In this document: positions 1 through 7,870 of the stretch, one piece after another | Numbering within the stretch: position 1 is the first letter of the stretch | Layout: the number at the start of each line of letters is the position of its first letter | Assembly (NCBI RefSeq): GCF_042434095.1 | Contig: NZ_JBHLUE010000016.1 | Location: forward strand, 248,001 to 312,000 | DNA: 64,000 nucleotides | Reading direction: 5' to 3' | Origin: KBS50 sp042434095 | Lineage (GTDB): Bacteria > Actinomycetota > Actinomycetes > Mycobacteriales > Micromonosporaceae | Notes under the pieces: model-generated | Databases searched by the model: none | Seen by the model: only the letters and a program-made list of their open reading frames with translations | What the model was told of the DNA's origin: nothing | Position numbers and translations under genes: made by a program

Positions 1-495
1 ATCCCGTGGGCCAGCTTCAGCACCGACCTGGACTCGGCGCGGGCGACCCTGCAGCGGTACGCCGACATGCAGGCGGCCGACACCGGCCGGATCTACGGCA
101 TCTGGCTGGACGGCACGCTGGTTGGCGGGCTGATGTACTTCCACTTCGACGCCGCCGGCGGCGGTTGCGAGCTGGGCTGCTGGCTCGAGCGGGCCGCCGA
201 GGGACACGGGCTGATCACCATCGCCGCCCGCCGGCTGCTGGACTGGGCGTTCCGGGAGCGCGGCATGCACCGGGTGGAGTGGCACACCTCGCCGGAGAAC
301 GTCCGCAGCGGAAACGTGGCGCGGCGGCTCGGCATGACCCTGGACGGGACGCTGCGGCAGGCGTACCCGCACGCCGGCCGCCGGCACGACACGCAGATCT
401 GGTCGCTGCTCGCCCCGGAATGGCTGGCCGACCGGCCGGCGGACAGCCGGCCGGCGGACGGCCAGCCGGCGCGGGATTCGGGGCCCGCGGCCTAG
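1..495 (+). CDS. GNAT family N-acetyltransferase (5' end cut by window)
   Basis: The reading frame is open from base 1, so the N-terminus lies outside the window; 164 residues remain. The visible part is the acetyl-CoA binding half of a RimJ/RimL-type GNAT acetyltransferase. It has the LVGGLMYFHFD strand, an EGHGLITIAARRLLDWAF segment in the position of the pyrophosphate-binding loop and following helix, and the NVRSGNVARRLGM motif typical of ribosomal-protein and small-molecule acetyltransferases of this branch. The C-terminus is a short Pro/Ala/Gly tail. The substrate cannot be read from the sequence. The stop codon shares a CTAG palindrome with the stop of the convergent gene at 492-1073, so the two genes meet with no spacer. 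Confidence 0.85.
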   Translation: MPWASFSTDLDSARATLQRYADMQAADTGRIYGIWLDGTLVGGLMYFHFDAAGGGCELGCWLERAAEGHGLITIAARRLLDWAFRERGMHRVEWHTSPENVRSGNVARRLGMTLDGTLRQAYPHAGRRHDTQIWSLLAPEWLADRPADSRPADGQPARDSGPAA

Positions 496-1073
496 CTCGC
501 CTCCCGGCGGTCCGGGGCGGGCGGGACGCCCGCCACCAATCCGTTTGCGCTGCGCCCATCCGCGCCCCGCGCATCGGCCCTGCGCGGGTCATCCCTCCGG
601 GCGTCAACGCTCCGGGCGTCCGCGCCCCCATCGGCGCCCCGAACATCGGCGCTCCGAACATCGGCACCCCGGGCATCGGCACCCCGAGCATCGGCGCCCC
701 GCCCGTCGGCGCCCCGGGCATCGGCGCCCCGACGCAGGTCCGCGAGCAGCCGCAGTGGATCGGTCCGTCCGTCAGCCTGGATCTCGAGCGTGGCCTCGCC
801 CAACCGGACCCGCAGGCCCGCGCCGGCGCGCTGCCCGGCCAGCCAGCTCTTCAGCAGGTCGAACAGGCCGGGAAGCAGGCTCTCGGCGACAACGGCCACC
901 AGAACGCTGTCGCCCAGGGGCGCCCGCCGCCCGGTCTCCGCCACCGACAGCCGGAACTCGGGCCGCTGATGCAGCCAGTCGATCAGCGGGGTCGGGACCT
1001 GCGGCTCGGGCACGGTGATGACCAGCCGTACGGGCTGTCGGGTGGTACAGCCGGACGGAGCGGTATCGTTCAT
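492..1073 (-). CDS. EACC1-like protein with pentapeptide-like tail
   Basis: 193 residues; the start is ATG at 1073, preceded by a strong GGGAGGGG ribosome site. Residues 1-115 resemble the effector-associated constant component 1 (EACC1) fold as I know it: a PLIDWLHQRPEF opening, a central run of small hydrophobics, a LLKSWLAGQR motif, a beta strand rich in V/R, and an EIQADGRTDPLRLLADL end. EACC1 modules normally sit beside an effector such as a caspase-like or trypsin-like protease in actinobacterial conflict systems. Residues 116-180 are about a dozen five-residue repeats of the form G-A-D-x-R, encoded by 15-base tandem repeats; they recall pentapeptide repeats but carry A, G or V where Leu or Phe is usual. 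No effector gene is next to it. The domain call is pattern recognition, not a search result. Confidence 0.7.
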   Translation of the reverse strand: MNDTAPSGCTTRQPVRLVITVPEPQVPTPLIDWLHQRPEFRLSVAETGRRAPLGDSVLVAVVAESLLPGLFDLLKSWLAGQRAGAGLRVRLGEATLEIQADGRTDPLRLLADLRRGADARGADGRGADARGADARGADVRSADVRGADGGADARSVDARRDDPRRADARGADGRSANGLVAGVPPAPDRREAS

Positions 1074-1645
1074 CGTGCCCCTCCCGCTGGTGCGTTGGGC
1101 CCTTCGGACGCGTTCCGCCGGCGAGCGACGGCGCCACCCGGTGGAACATCGGTCGGCGGTCGAGCGGCGGCTCTGTTAGGTAATGGCGGCGTAATGTCGG
1201 CACCATACTCGCGCGTTCCCGCCATTGCCAGATCCCAATTTGCAGCGCATTCGTGGAACTTCCACCCTTCCGAAGCCCGGAATCGACCCCGGGTCGCGGC
1301 CGGTCACCGCCTCGGTGACCGGCGCCCGTGACCGCAACGCGGGGCTGATTCGCTGGTCAGCGGCCGATCGGCGGAGCACAAGTCCCGACACCGTCCGACG
1401 TGGACGCCAACCGGCGCGCGAATTCGGACGCATTCCGAGCGAGCGCATTTTCCGGCCGTCCGGACCGGGCGGTCCGCCCCGCCCCGCCGGCCGGGCCACC
1501 CGATCGGACAGCTGGCAAGAACGGGACGGACAGCGGGCTCATCGCTTTTCCGACAGCGCCCGTGGAGAGCGGGAGAAACTGTCCGGCGGTGACACCACTG
1601 GGTGCCACCGCCGGTTTACGGATAGTCGCCGGAATGCCGCCGGCG
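1074..1645. other. intergenic region, 572 bases
   Basis: Both flanking genes read leftward. Several weak open frames cross the region, but none has a ribosome site, a plausible composition or family features. The only clear structure is the hairpin at 1299-1323. The segment 1180-1260 is less GC-rich than its surroundings and probably holds the promoter of the EACC1-like gene. Confidence 0.6.
1299..1323 (-). terminator. possible terminator hairpin
   Basis: A perfect 11-base inverted repeat (GCCGGTCACCG / CGGTGACCGGC) with a 3-base loop lies between two leftward genes, about 320 bases beyond the end of the SGNH hydrolase gene. There is no T-tract, which is common for actinomycete terminators. 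It could instead be an operator. Confidence 0.4.
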
Positions 1646-2446
1646 TCAGCCGGTAACGGCGTCGAGCGTGGGCAGATAGCCGTACCGGTAGCCGGTGGCG
1701 TTCGGGTGGTACGCCTCGATGACGCCGGTGACATCCTTGATCCACGGGCTCGACGCGCAGACGCCGTGCCCGGCGAAGTACGGGCGGGCGTCGGAGAACG
1801 TGGCGCCCGCCGCGGCGGCCCGATCGGCGATGACGCCGGCCAGCACGTCGGCGGCCTGGTTGAGGATGGTTCGCTTGTAGGTGCTCATGGCCAGCAGGCC
1901 GCAGTACCCGGTCTCGAAGAGCCGCGGGTAGCCGAGCACGATCAGCCGGGCGTTCGGCGCGTGGCTGCGGATCGCCGCGTACGTCTGGTCGAGCCGGCCG
2001 GGCAGCGTACCGGTGGCGAACGCCCGGGCCCCGTTCACCGCGGTGGCGCAGGCGCTGTCGCTGCCGAACCGGCAACTGCTCACGACGTCGGCGAAGCCGG
2101 CGTCGTTGCCGCCGATGGTGATGGTGACGAGGGTGGTGCTGCCGGTCAGCGCGGACACCTGGTTGTTGATGACATCCGAGGTCACCGCGCCGCCGCAGGC
2201 GGGGAACGAGAAGCTGTTCACGGCGTGCGACGCGACCCAGAGCTTCGGATAGGAGTTGGCGCTGCGCAGGCAGGTCGACAGGTCGTACGACCCGCCGCCC
2301 ACACCGGACGAGTAGGAGTCGCCCAGCGCGACGTAGTTCACGGCCGTGGCGGCGTGGGCGGCGGCCGGGACACCGACGCCGACAAGCACGGCGCCGAGGG
2401 TCAGGGCCAGAGCGAGTACGGCGCGACGGAGCTGGCGGAGAGGCAT
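1646..2446 (-). CDS. secreted SGNH/GDSL hydrolase (esterase/lipase)
   Basis: 266 residues, starting at ATG 2446. Residues 1-32 form a Sec signal peptide (positively charged start, Leu/Val/Ala core, AHA-type cleavage site). The mature enzyme opens with the SGNH block I motif GDSYSSG; the nucleophile is Ser44. A GGND block follows, and the catalytic His is about residue 247 in AYHPN. Seven cysteines in the mature part fit the disulfide-stabilised fold of secreted Streptomyces lipases. The expected role is hydrolysis of ester bonds in lipids or acylated polymers outside the cell. Substrate range cannot be told from sequence. The gene stands alone with a long upstream region that contains a large hairpin. 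Confidence 0.88.
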   Translation of the reverse strand: MPLRQLRRAVLALALTLGAVLVGVGVPAAAHAATAVNYVALGDSYSSGVGGGSYDLSTCLRSANSYPKLWVASHAVNSFSFPACGGAVTSDVINNQVSALTGSTTLVTITIGGNDAGFADVVSSCRFGSDSACATAVNGARAFATGTLPGRLDQTYAAIRSHAPNARLIVLGYPRLFETGYCGLLAMSTYKRTILNQAADVLAGVIADRAAAAGATFSDARPYFAGHGVCASSPWIKDVTGVIEAYHPNATGYRYGYLPTLDAVTG

Positions 2447-2614
2447 GGGTGGACCTCCACGAGCAGGGGTGGGGGAACCTCTAGCCGCGCGCGTGGCCTC
2501 GGGGAAGAGCTGTTGTTACTTGGCGGTAATGCTAGCGAAGCCATCGACTTATCGAAAGGTCTTAGCACCGTCGTAACCCGCAAGACCCAATGTGGACGAA
2601 CAGCCGCGTCCCAG

Positions 2615-2675
2615 CGGTTGTGGATCGTGAATCCCGCACCGCCTAACCGGTAGGGGAAGCCACGATCCACAACCG
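2615..2675. repeat. long inverted repeat forming a rod-like hairpin
   Basis: Arms CGGTTGTGGATCGTG (2615-2629) and CACGATCCACAACCG (2661-2675) are perfectly complementary over 15 bases. The 31-base interior can pair further: TCCC with GGGA at 2632-2635/2654-2657, and ACCG with CGGT at 2638-2641/2648-2651. The element sits about 170 bases upstream of the SGNH hydrolase start. It may be an operator, a structured RNA, or a small palindromic repeat; the sequence does not decide. Confidence 0.75.
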
Positions 2676-2833
2676 GCCGCGCCGCCACCCGGCACGGCTC
2701 GGGGGCGGATGTTCGATATCCGACCTTATGGGCTGATCGTCACGATCGGCTTGGCGGATGCCGGTCCCGATGACATGGCCGACTCGGCATGCGGGCGTCA
2801 CACCCCGATGCACCCCGCCCGCCCATGCGGGCG

Positions 2834-2981
2834 GCGGTGGCGGCCGTCACCGGCCCGCCGGGAACGCACCCCCGACCCGGGGCGTTGTACGTGGGCCGGC
2901 CACCACGGCCCGCCCGAGCGGACAGCGGTGGCGGCCGTCACCGCCCCGCCGGGAACGCCTCCCGGGCCCGGGACGTTGTAC
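2834..2981. repeat. two 57-base direct repeats
   Basis: Copies at 2834-2890 and 2925-2981, starting 91 bases apart, differ at about six positions. Both begin GCGGTGGCGGCCGTCACCG and end in GTTGTAC. They lie upstream of the peptidase gene, where duplicated binding sites or promoter elements are possible. Confidence 0.75.
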
Positions 2982-3052
2982 AGGGTTCCCGCGCCACCAG
3001 CGAACCCTCCCCCGGAGCGGACCTCGGCAGCGCGCGGCCCCCAACAGACCCC

Positions 3053-3160
3053 CACCCGGCACGCCCCCGCGCGCCACGGTGCGAAAACACCCCCCACCCG
3101 GCACGCCCCCGCGCGCCCCGGTGCGAAAACACCCCCCACCCGGCACGCCCCCGCGTGCCG
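3053..3160. repeat. 42-base tandem repeat, about 2.6 copies
   Basis: Units start at 3053, 3095 and 3137 with CACCCGGCACGCCCCCGCG; each full unit ends with GTGCGAAAACACC. The array stops about 25 bases before the start codon of the secreted peptidase, so it will be in its leader RNA if transcription starts upstream. Confidence 0.85.
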
Positions 3161-3185
3161 CACCCTCGGATGAAAGGCGATCACC

Positions 3186-4007
3186 ATGACCACCTTCACC
3201 CGCTTCCTGCCCAGCAGCATCGGCACCCCCATCCTGCGCAAGGCCGCCCTCACCGGCGCCGGCCTCGCCTTCACCGCCGGCGCCATCGCCGGCCCGCTCA
3301 CCCTGGCCACCGAGGCCCACGCCGCCCCCGCGCACACCGGCAACAGCACGGTCGTGCACACCCAGGACGGCAACGACAACCACGGCAACGGCAACGACCG
3401 CGGCGGCGACAACGGCAACCGCGGCACCGGTGACGGCCGCGGCGGCAGCAAGCCCGGCGACACCCGCGACGACGGTCGCGGCCGCGACAACCACAGCGGC
3501 GGCGGCAAGGAACTGAACGTCAACTACGAGGCGCAGCCCAACTTCTACTACTGCGGGCCCGCCGCCACCCGCAACGCCCTGTCCGCCGACGGCCACGCCA
3601 TCAGCGTCGACGACCTCGCCAAGGAGATGGGCACCACCGAGGCCGGCACCAACAGCGCCGAGGACATCACCCGCGCCCTCAACAAGATCCTCGGCGCCGA
3701 GAAGTACCACACCACCGCCCTGACCAGCCCCGACGTGAAGCCGGAGCAGGCCGCCCAGCTTCAGCAGGACGTCAAGGCAACCATCGACGACAACCGCGCC
3801 CTCGTGGCCAACGTCGCCGGCACCGCCACCGACACCGACGGCATCACCCACAGCTACGAAGGCGGCCACTACATCGCCGTACACGGCTACCGCGGCGACG
3901 GCAACCAGGTGAAGATCGCCGACTCGGCCAACCCGAACGTGGCCAGCTACTGGATGAACACCACCGACCTGGCCAACTGGATGGCCACCCGCGGCTACAG
4001 CCACTGA
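3186..4007 (+). CDS. secreted C39-like (papain-fold) peptidase
   Basis: 273 residues; ATG 3186 follows a GAAAGG ribosome site. The N-terminus is a signal peptide (hydrophobic core about residues 20-40, cleavage near AHA at 45). A Gly/Asp/Asn/Arg-rich linker follows (about residues 55-108). The C-terminal domain has the C39-like papain triad arrangement: Cys123 in NFYYCGPAATR, His228 in GGHYIAVHGY, Asp246 in KIADSANP. It should act outside the cell as a cysteine protease or hydrolase; unlike bacteriocin-exporting C39 domains it is not fused to an ABC transporter. A strong terminator follows at once, so it is monocistronic. The substrate is unknown. Tandem repeats directly upstream are unusual. 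Confidence 0.82.
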   Translation: MTTFTRFLPSSIGTPILRKAALTGAGLAFTAGAIAGPLTLATEAHAAPAHTGNSTVVHTQDGNDNHGNGNDRGGDNGNRGTGDGRGGSKPGDTRDDGRGRDNHSGGGKELNVNYEAQPNFYYCGPAATRNALSADGHAISVDDLAKEMGTTEAGTNSAEDITRALNKILGAEKYHTTALTSPDVKPEQAAQLQQDVKATIDDNRALVANVAGTATDTDGITHSYEGGHYIAVHGYRGDGNQVKIADSANPNVASYWMNTTDLANWMATRGYSH

Positions 4008-4020
4008 CCCGGAACACCAA

Positions 4021-4056
4021 CCGAAGGGCCGACCCCACCCGGGGTCGGCCCTTCGG
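4021..4056 (+). terminator. intrinsic-type terminator hairpin
   Basis: CCGAAGGGCCGACCCC and its exact reverse complement form a 16-base perfect stem with a 4-base ACCC loop, 13 bases after the stop of the C39-like peptidase. No U-tract follows, as usual in actinomycetes. Confidence 0.85.
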
Positions 4057-4166
4057 CGTACCGCTGGCACGCGGCCCGAGGGGCGACTGTCGCCACCGGC
4101 CGTGATATGCGAAGCTGCCTCGACTCTTTCCCGCGCCGCAGGCGCGACTCCCCAGGAGGTACGGCC

Positions 4167-5549
4167 GTGGCGTGGACGCTCGGGCACACCCTGATTCTGC
4201 TGTTGGTGCTGCTCATTGGGCTGGCAGCGGGCTGGCTCATTGCCGGCAGGCTGCGCGGTGGGGCCGGCGGGCAGACCGCGCACGGCTCTGCCGGAACGGG
4301 CCTCGCGGTCGGCGCCGGTTCGACACCCCAGGCCGACGTGCCGGGGCCGACCGCGCCGGACGCCGTGACCGTCATCGACGATCGCACCGGCGAGGCCGGT
4401 TCCGAGGCCGCGTCCGAACTGGACTCGCCCGATCGCGGGCGGCGGACCGGAACGGCGACCGGCGTTGAAACGGCGACCGGCGTTGAAACGACGACCGGCG
4501 CGGCCGGGGCGGACGAAGAAGCGGCGACCTCGCTGGACGAAGACCCGCCCGCCTCGGCGGCCGATGACTCGACGACCTCGCTGGACGAAGACCCGGCGGC
4601 CCCGGTGGACGACGAGGCGACGGCCCCGGTGGACGCCATGCCGGGGACCTCACTGGACGAAGCCCCCGCGGCGGCGGTGGCCAACGACGGCCGACCGACC
4701 GGCCCGGCGGATCGGGATGAGATCGCCGCCTCCGCCGGTGCCATGGCGCCGAGCGAGCCGGTGACCGCCGTCGAGGACGTACCGCCGCCCGAGGCCGTCG
4801 AGTCGTCGGCGGTCGCCGGGACGCCCGCCGATGACGGCGCGGCCGCGGCCGACCCGGAGCCGGAAGACGAATCGGAACCGGCCGCAAGCCGGGAATCGGC
4901 GGCCGGGCTCGCGGCCGAGGACGCTGCCGGGCCGAACGAGGACGCAGCACGCGAGGACCCGCCGAACGAGGACGCAGCACGCGAGGACGCGCCGAACGCG
5001 GACGCAGCACGCGAGGACGCGCCGAACGAGGACGCAGTACGCGAGGACGCGCCGAACGCGGACGGACCGAGCGACGGCACGACGGTGGCCCCGGCACCGA
5101 CCGCCGCGGCCGGGACGCCGGTGGCAGGGGAGCCGGCACCGACCGTACCCGCGCAGGCCACGCCGGAGCCGGCCGCCGCGGCCGGAGCTCCGGTGGCGCC
5201 CACCCCGGCCGTACCCGGTCCGGCCACCGGGGAGAGCATCGGCGCGGCTCCGCTCGACGCGAGTCCCGACCCTGCGGAGGCGGCGGAACCGGGCCCCGAT
5301 GACGACCTGCGCCGGATCGAGGGCGTCGGCCCGAAGATGGCCGCCGCCCTGCGGCAGGCGGGCGTCCGGACGTACCGCCAGCTCGCGGGCACCGATGTGG
5401 AGGCGTTGCGGGCCACGGTCCGCGGCGCCGGCATGCGGGTGCCGGCCAGCCTGCCCACCTGGCCGCAGCAGGCCGCGGCGCTGGCCTCGGGCGGGCCGGA
5501 TGCGGCGGCCGCGTTCCCCGGCCCGGGCGGCGACGAGGCCGGCGTCTGA
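4167..5549 (+). CDS. membrane-anchored helix-hairpin-helix protein with acidic repeat linker
   Basis: The start chosen is GTG 4167, eight bases after AGGAGG; an upstream in-frame ATG at 4107 has no ribosome site. That gives 460 residues. Residues 7-28 are one transmembrane segment (LILLLVLLIGLAAGWLIAG). Residues 45-375 are an Ala/Asp/Glu/Pro-rich disordered linker with internal repeats (LDEDP-type and EDAPN-AREDAPN-type). Residues 377-440 form a helix-hairpin-helix module (DDLRRIEGVGPKMAAALRQAG), the IEGVGPKMA loop being a classic DNA-backbone contact motif. The layout suggests a protein that tethers DNA or a nucleic-acid complex to the membrane. That role is inference; similar C-terminal modules occur in several unrelated bacterial proteins of unknown function. 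Confidence 0.8.
   Translation: MAWTLGHTLILLLVLLIGLAAGWLIAGRLRGGAGGQTAHGSAGTGLAVGAGSTPQADVPGPTAPDAVTVIDDRTGEAGSEAASELDSPDRGRRTGTATGVETATGVETTTGAAGADEEAATSLDEDPPASAADDSTTSLDEDPAAPVDDEATAPVDAMPGTSLDEAPAAAVANDGRPTGPADRDEIAASAGAMAPSEPVTAVEDVPPPEAVESSAVAGTPADDGAAAADPEPEDESEPAASRESAAGLAAEDAAGPNEDAAREDPPNEDAAREDAPNADAAREDAPNEDAVREDAPNADGPSDGTTVAPAPTAAAGTPVAGEPAPTVPAQATPEPAAAAGAPVAPTPAVPGPATGESIGAAPLDASPDPAEAAEPGPDDDLRRIEGVGPKMAAALRQAGVRTYRQLAGTDVEALRATVRGAGMRVPASLPTWPQQAAALASGGPDAAAAFPGPGGDEAGV
4931..5063 (+). repeat. 30-base in-frame tandem repeat, 4.4 copies
   Basis: Units start at 4931, 4961, 4991, 5021 and 5051 and encode ten-residue blocks of the type N-(E/A)-D-A-A-R-E-D-A-P inside the acidic linker of the HhH protein. 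The near-identical copies imply recent slippage. Confidence 0.9.
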
Positions 5550-5663
5550 CCGACGGAAACCGGCAGGGGACAACGGAGCAACACCGGTAGGCCACGCCGA
5601 ACGGAGGCCGGCAGGGACCACGAAGACGCCCTCGCCGGGCCGAGCAGCTCCGGTAGACAACAA

Positions 5664-5702
5664 CGGAAAGGACCCGTCGGCCTGGCCGACGGGTCCTTTC
5701 CG
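5664..5702. terminator. bidirectional terminator between convergent genes
   Basis: A perfect 18-base stem (CGGAAAGGACCCGTCGGC with its complement) and a 3-base CTG loop lie between the HhH gene (ends 5549) and the permease gene (ends 5709). AAA and TTT near the stem ends give short U-runs in both directions. Confidence 0.9.
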
Positions 5703-5708
5703 GATGGT

Positions 5709-7556
5709 TCACTCTGCCGCGGGACCACCCCGGCGCCGGTCGGGCGCCTCGTCCAGGTCGGCGTCGGCACGCTGTCCCGGTAGGGCGTCGGACGCCCCGA
5801 CCGTGGCATCACCGGCACGCTGCCCCGGTACGGCGTCGGTGCCGCGTCCGCTCTCGGTACGACCGTCGGCGGCGTCCTCGCCGGCGGCCTGGGACGGCAT
5901 CAGCACGCCGTCCTCGCCGCCGTCGTGCGCCACCTCGTCGTGCGGCGACGTCTCGATGATCTCCCGGACGGCGTCGCCGGACAGCCGCACCTTCAGCGCC
6001 ATCAGGTAGATCAGCGCGCTGAACACGAGGTTCACCACGAAGCCCCAGCCCAGTCCGATCAGCCCGGTGCCCTCGTAGTCGCTGAGGTAGCTGATCAGCG
6101 CCAGTCCGCCGAGCCACGGGATGGTCCAGGACCCGGCCCGCCAGTTCATGTGCGGCAGGTGCACCGAGCCGGTGGCCCGGAAGATGCCGAGCAGCACCAG
6201 CCCGATGAGCACCCCGAGAAACAGCTTCCAGTTGGTGCCCCAGCCGGCCCAGAACACGATCATGTTGGACGAGAAGAACGCCAGGAAGGGGATCACGTCC
6301 CCGCCCGGCAACCGGAACCCGCGCGACTGGTCCGGCATCTCCCGGCGCAGCGCGGCGAACACCAGCGGGCCGGAGCCGAAGGACAGCACGGTGGCGCCGG
6401 TGACCAGCCCGACCAGCTGCTGCCAGCTCGGGAACGGCAGGAAGATGACCAAGCCGACCACGAACGCGATGATGGTGGACACCCACGGCACGCCGGACCG
6501 GGTGAGCTTGGCGGCCGGCTTCGGCACGTTGCCGTTCTGCGCCATCGCGTAGCCGAGCCGGGAGGTGATGGCCGTGTAGATCAGGCCGGTGTCGCCGGGC
6601 GAGACGATGGCGTCGGCGTACAGCAGCACGGCCAGCCAGGTCAGGCCCAGGATCGAGGCGATGGCCGCGAGCGGGCCGAAGGCGTCCTTGAAGGTGAGGT
6701 CGGCCCAGCTGCCGGACTTGCCGAGGGTGTCCTCCGGCACCGCGGCGATGAACGCCACCTGCAGACCGATGTAGATGATCATCGTGATCAGCACCGAGCC
6801 GATCACCGCGAACGGGACGTTGCGGCGCGGGTTGCTCGACTCGCCGGCCAGCTCGATGCCCTGCCGGAAGCCGAGGAAGGAGAACGTGATGCCGGCCGTG
6901 GCGATGGCCGTGAAGATCCCGTGCTGCCCGGACGGCGCGAAGCCGTGGCTGGAGAAGTTCACCCCGTGGAACGCGGTGACCAGGAAGGCCACGATGACCA
7001 GCACGATGATGCCGAGCTTCCACCACACCAGCACGTTGTTGAGCCGGGTGAAGAACCGCACCCCGATCACGTTGACCACGCAGAACACCGCCATCAGGAT
7101 CACCGCGGCCACGTAGCCGGCGACGGTGAGCGTGTGGACGGTCTCGCCGGCCACCTCGTGCGCGTGCGTGAACGGGTAGTACCGGGTCGCGTACTGAAGC
7201 GTGCCCTCCACCTCGATGGGCGCCACCACGGCCGCGGCGAGCCAGGTGATCCAGCCCATGAGATAGCTGGCGAAGCCGCCGAAGGCGTAGTGGGGATACC
7301 GGACCACCCCGCCGGAGACCGGGAACATGGTGCCCAGCTCGGCGTAGGTCAACCCGATCAACATGATCATGATGCCGGCGATGAGCCAGGAGAAGATCGC
7401 CGCCGGCCCGGCGATCTGCGCGGCGTTCATCGCCCCGAACAGCCAGCCCGATCCGATGATCGAGCCGACCGCGGTGAACAGCAGGCCGATCCTGCCGATG
7501 TCCCGCCTGAGCTTGGGCCGGTCGCCCGTGCCCTCGGTTGTCGCGGTGGTGGCCAT
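5709..7556 (-). CDS. APC superfamily amino-acid permease
   Basis: 615 residues from ATG 7556; the open frame extends upstream, but the protein clearly begins MATTATTEG, with GAGAGG about ten bases before it. The body is a typical 12-helix amino acid/polyamine/organocation permease. The first helix carries the unwound GSIIGSGWLFG motif that contacts substrate, followed by helices rich in G, A and aromatic residues up to about residue 530. A hydrophilic C-terminal tail of about 80 residues is low-complexity and contains a duplicated PGQRA block. It should import an amino acid or related cation by H+ or Na+ symport at the cytoplasmic membrane. The substrate is not evident. Glutamate synthase genes lie upstream on the same strand, but 314 bases separate them. 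Confidence 0.88.
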   Translation of the reverse strand: MATTATTEGTGDRPKLRRDIGRIGLLFTAVGSIIGSGWLFGAMNAAQIAGPAAIFSWLIAGIMIMLIGLTYAELGTMFPVSGGVVRYPHYAFGGFASYLMGWITWLAAAVVAPIEVEGTLQYATRYYPFTHAHEVAGETVHTLTVAGYVAAVILMAVFCVVNVIGVRFFTRLNNVLVWWKLGIIVLVIVAFLVTAFHGVNFSSHGFAPSGQHGIFTAIATAGITFSFLGFRQGIELAGESSNPRRNVPFAVIGSVLITMIIYIGLQVAFIAAVPEDTLGKSGSWADLTFKDAFGPLAAIASILGLTWLAVLLYADAIVSPGDTGLIYTAITSRLGYAMAQNGNVPKPAAKLTRSGVPWVSTIIAFVVGLVIFLPFPSWQQLVGLVTGATVLSFGSGPLVFAALRREMPDQSRGFRLPGGDVIPFLAFFSSNMIVFWAGWGTNWKLFLGVLIGLVLLGIFRATGSVHLPHMNWRAGSWTIPWLGGLALISYLSDYEGTGLIGLGWGFVVNLVFSALIYLMALKVRLSGDAVREIIETSPHDEVAHDGGEDGVLMPSQAAGEDAADGRTESGRGTDAVPGQRAGDATVGASDALPGQRADADLDEAPDRRRGGPAAE

Positions 7557-7870
7557 CGCCTCAGTCCTCTCGCCGGTGGTGGCGCGGCGACCGCGGGGGA
7601 TGCGGACGCCGCCGGCGGCGCGGTGCCCCGCGTCACACTGGGTAGTCGATCTCGCTGCTACCCAGGCGGCGTTCCATTCACTCCTGTCCTCGGTAACGAT
7701 GCGCGCACGGCTCCGCCCGGAAGCGGACATCGATGGATTGCGGGCCACAACCGGGGCCTCCGGCACGCCGGGGATCGCTGCGCGGCGTGCCGGAGTCGCG
7801 GACGGCGGGCCCGGTGAGCCCTCCGGCGGCAGCTGCCGGGCGAGGCGCCGCCGGAGGGTCGTCCGTGCGG
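7557..7870. other. intergenic region between permease and gltD, 314 bases
   Basis: The region probably holds the permease promoter. I see no convincing small gene, and no strong hairpin that would mark the end of the gltBD transcript. Confidence 0.5.

Larger units (their letters stand above)
2447..3185. other. intergenic region, 739 bases, between divergent secreted-protein genes
   Basis: This region separates the divergent SGNH hydrolase and C39-like peptidase genes. It holds a long hairpin at 2615-2675, two 57-base direct repeats at 2834-2890 and 2925-2981, and 2.6 copies of a 42-base tandem repeat at 3053-3160. Open frames on the plus strand in 2709-3180 arise from these GC-rich repeats and show no protein-like character. 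Promoters for both genes must lie here; I cannot place them with confidence. Confidence 0.6.

Noticed and set aside
1225..1656. Possible plus-strand gene of 143 codons in the long intergenic region
   Set aside because: No ribosome site, no domain, and composition unlike neighbouring genes.
2615..2675. A tRNA or known riboswitch in the long hairpin
   Set aside because: The pairing is a single rod with no cloverleaf and no GTTCRA-type arm.
2709..3433. Several overlapping plus-strand open frames upstream of and into the C39-like peptidase gene
   Set aside because: They are produced by the direct repeats and high GC, have Pro/Arg/Gly-only composition, and overlap the real gene in another frame.
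4931..5063. CRISPR-like array
   Set aside because: The repeats are contiguous, in frame and without spacers; they encode a protein linker. No CRISPR array was seen anywhere in the window.
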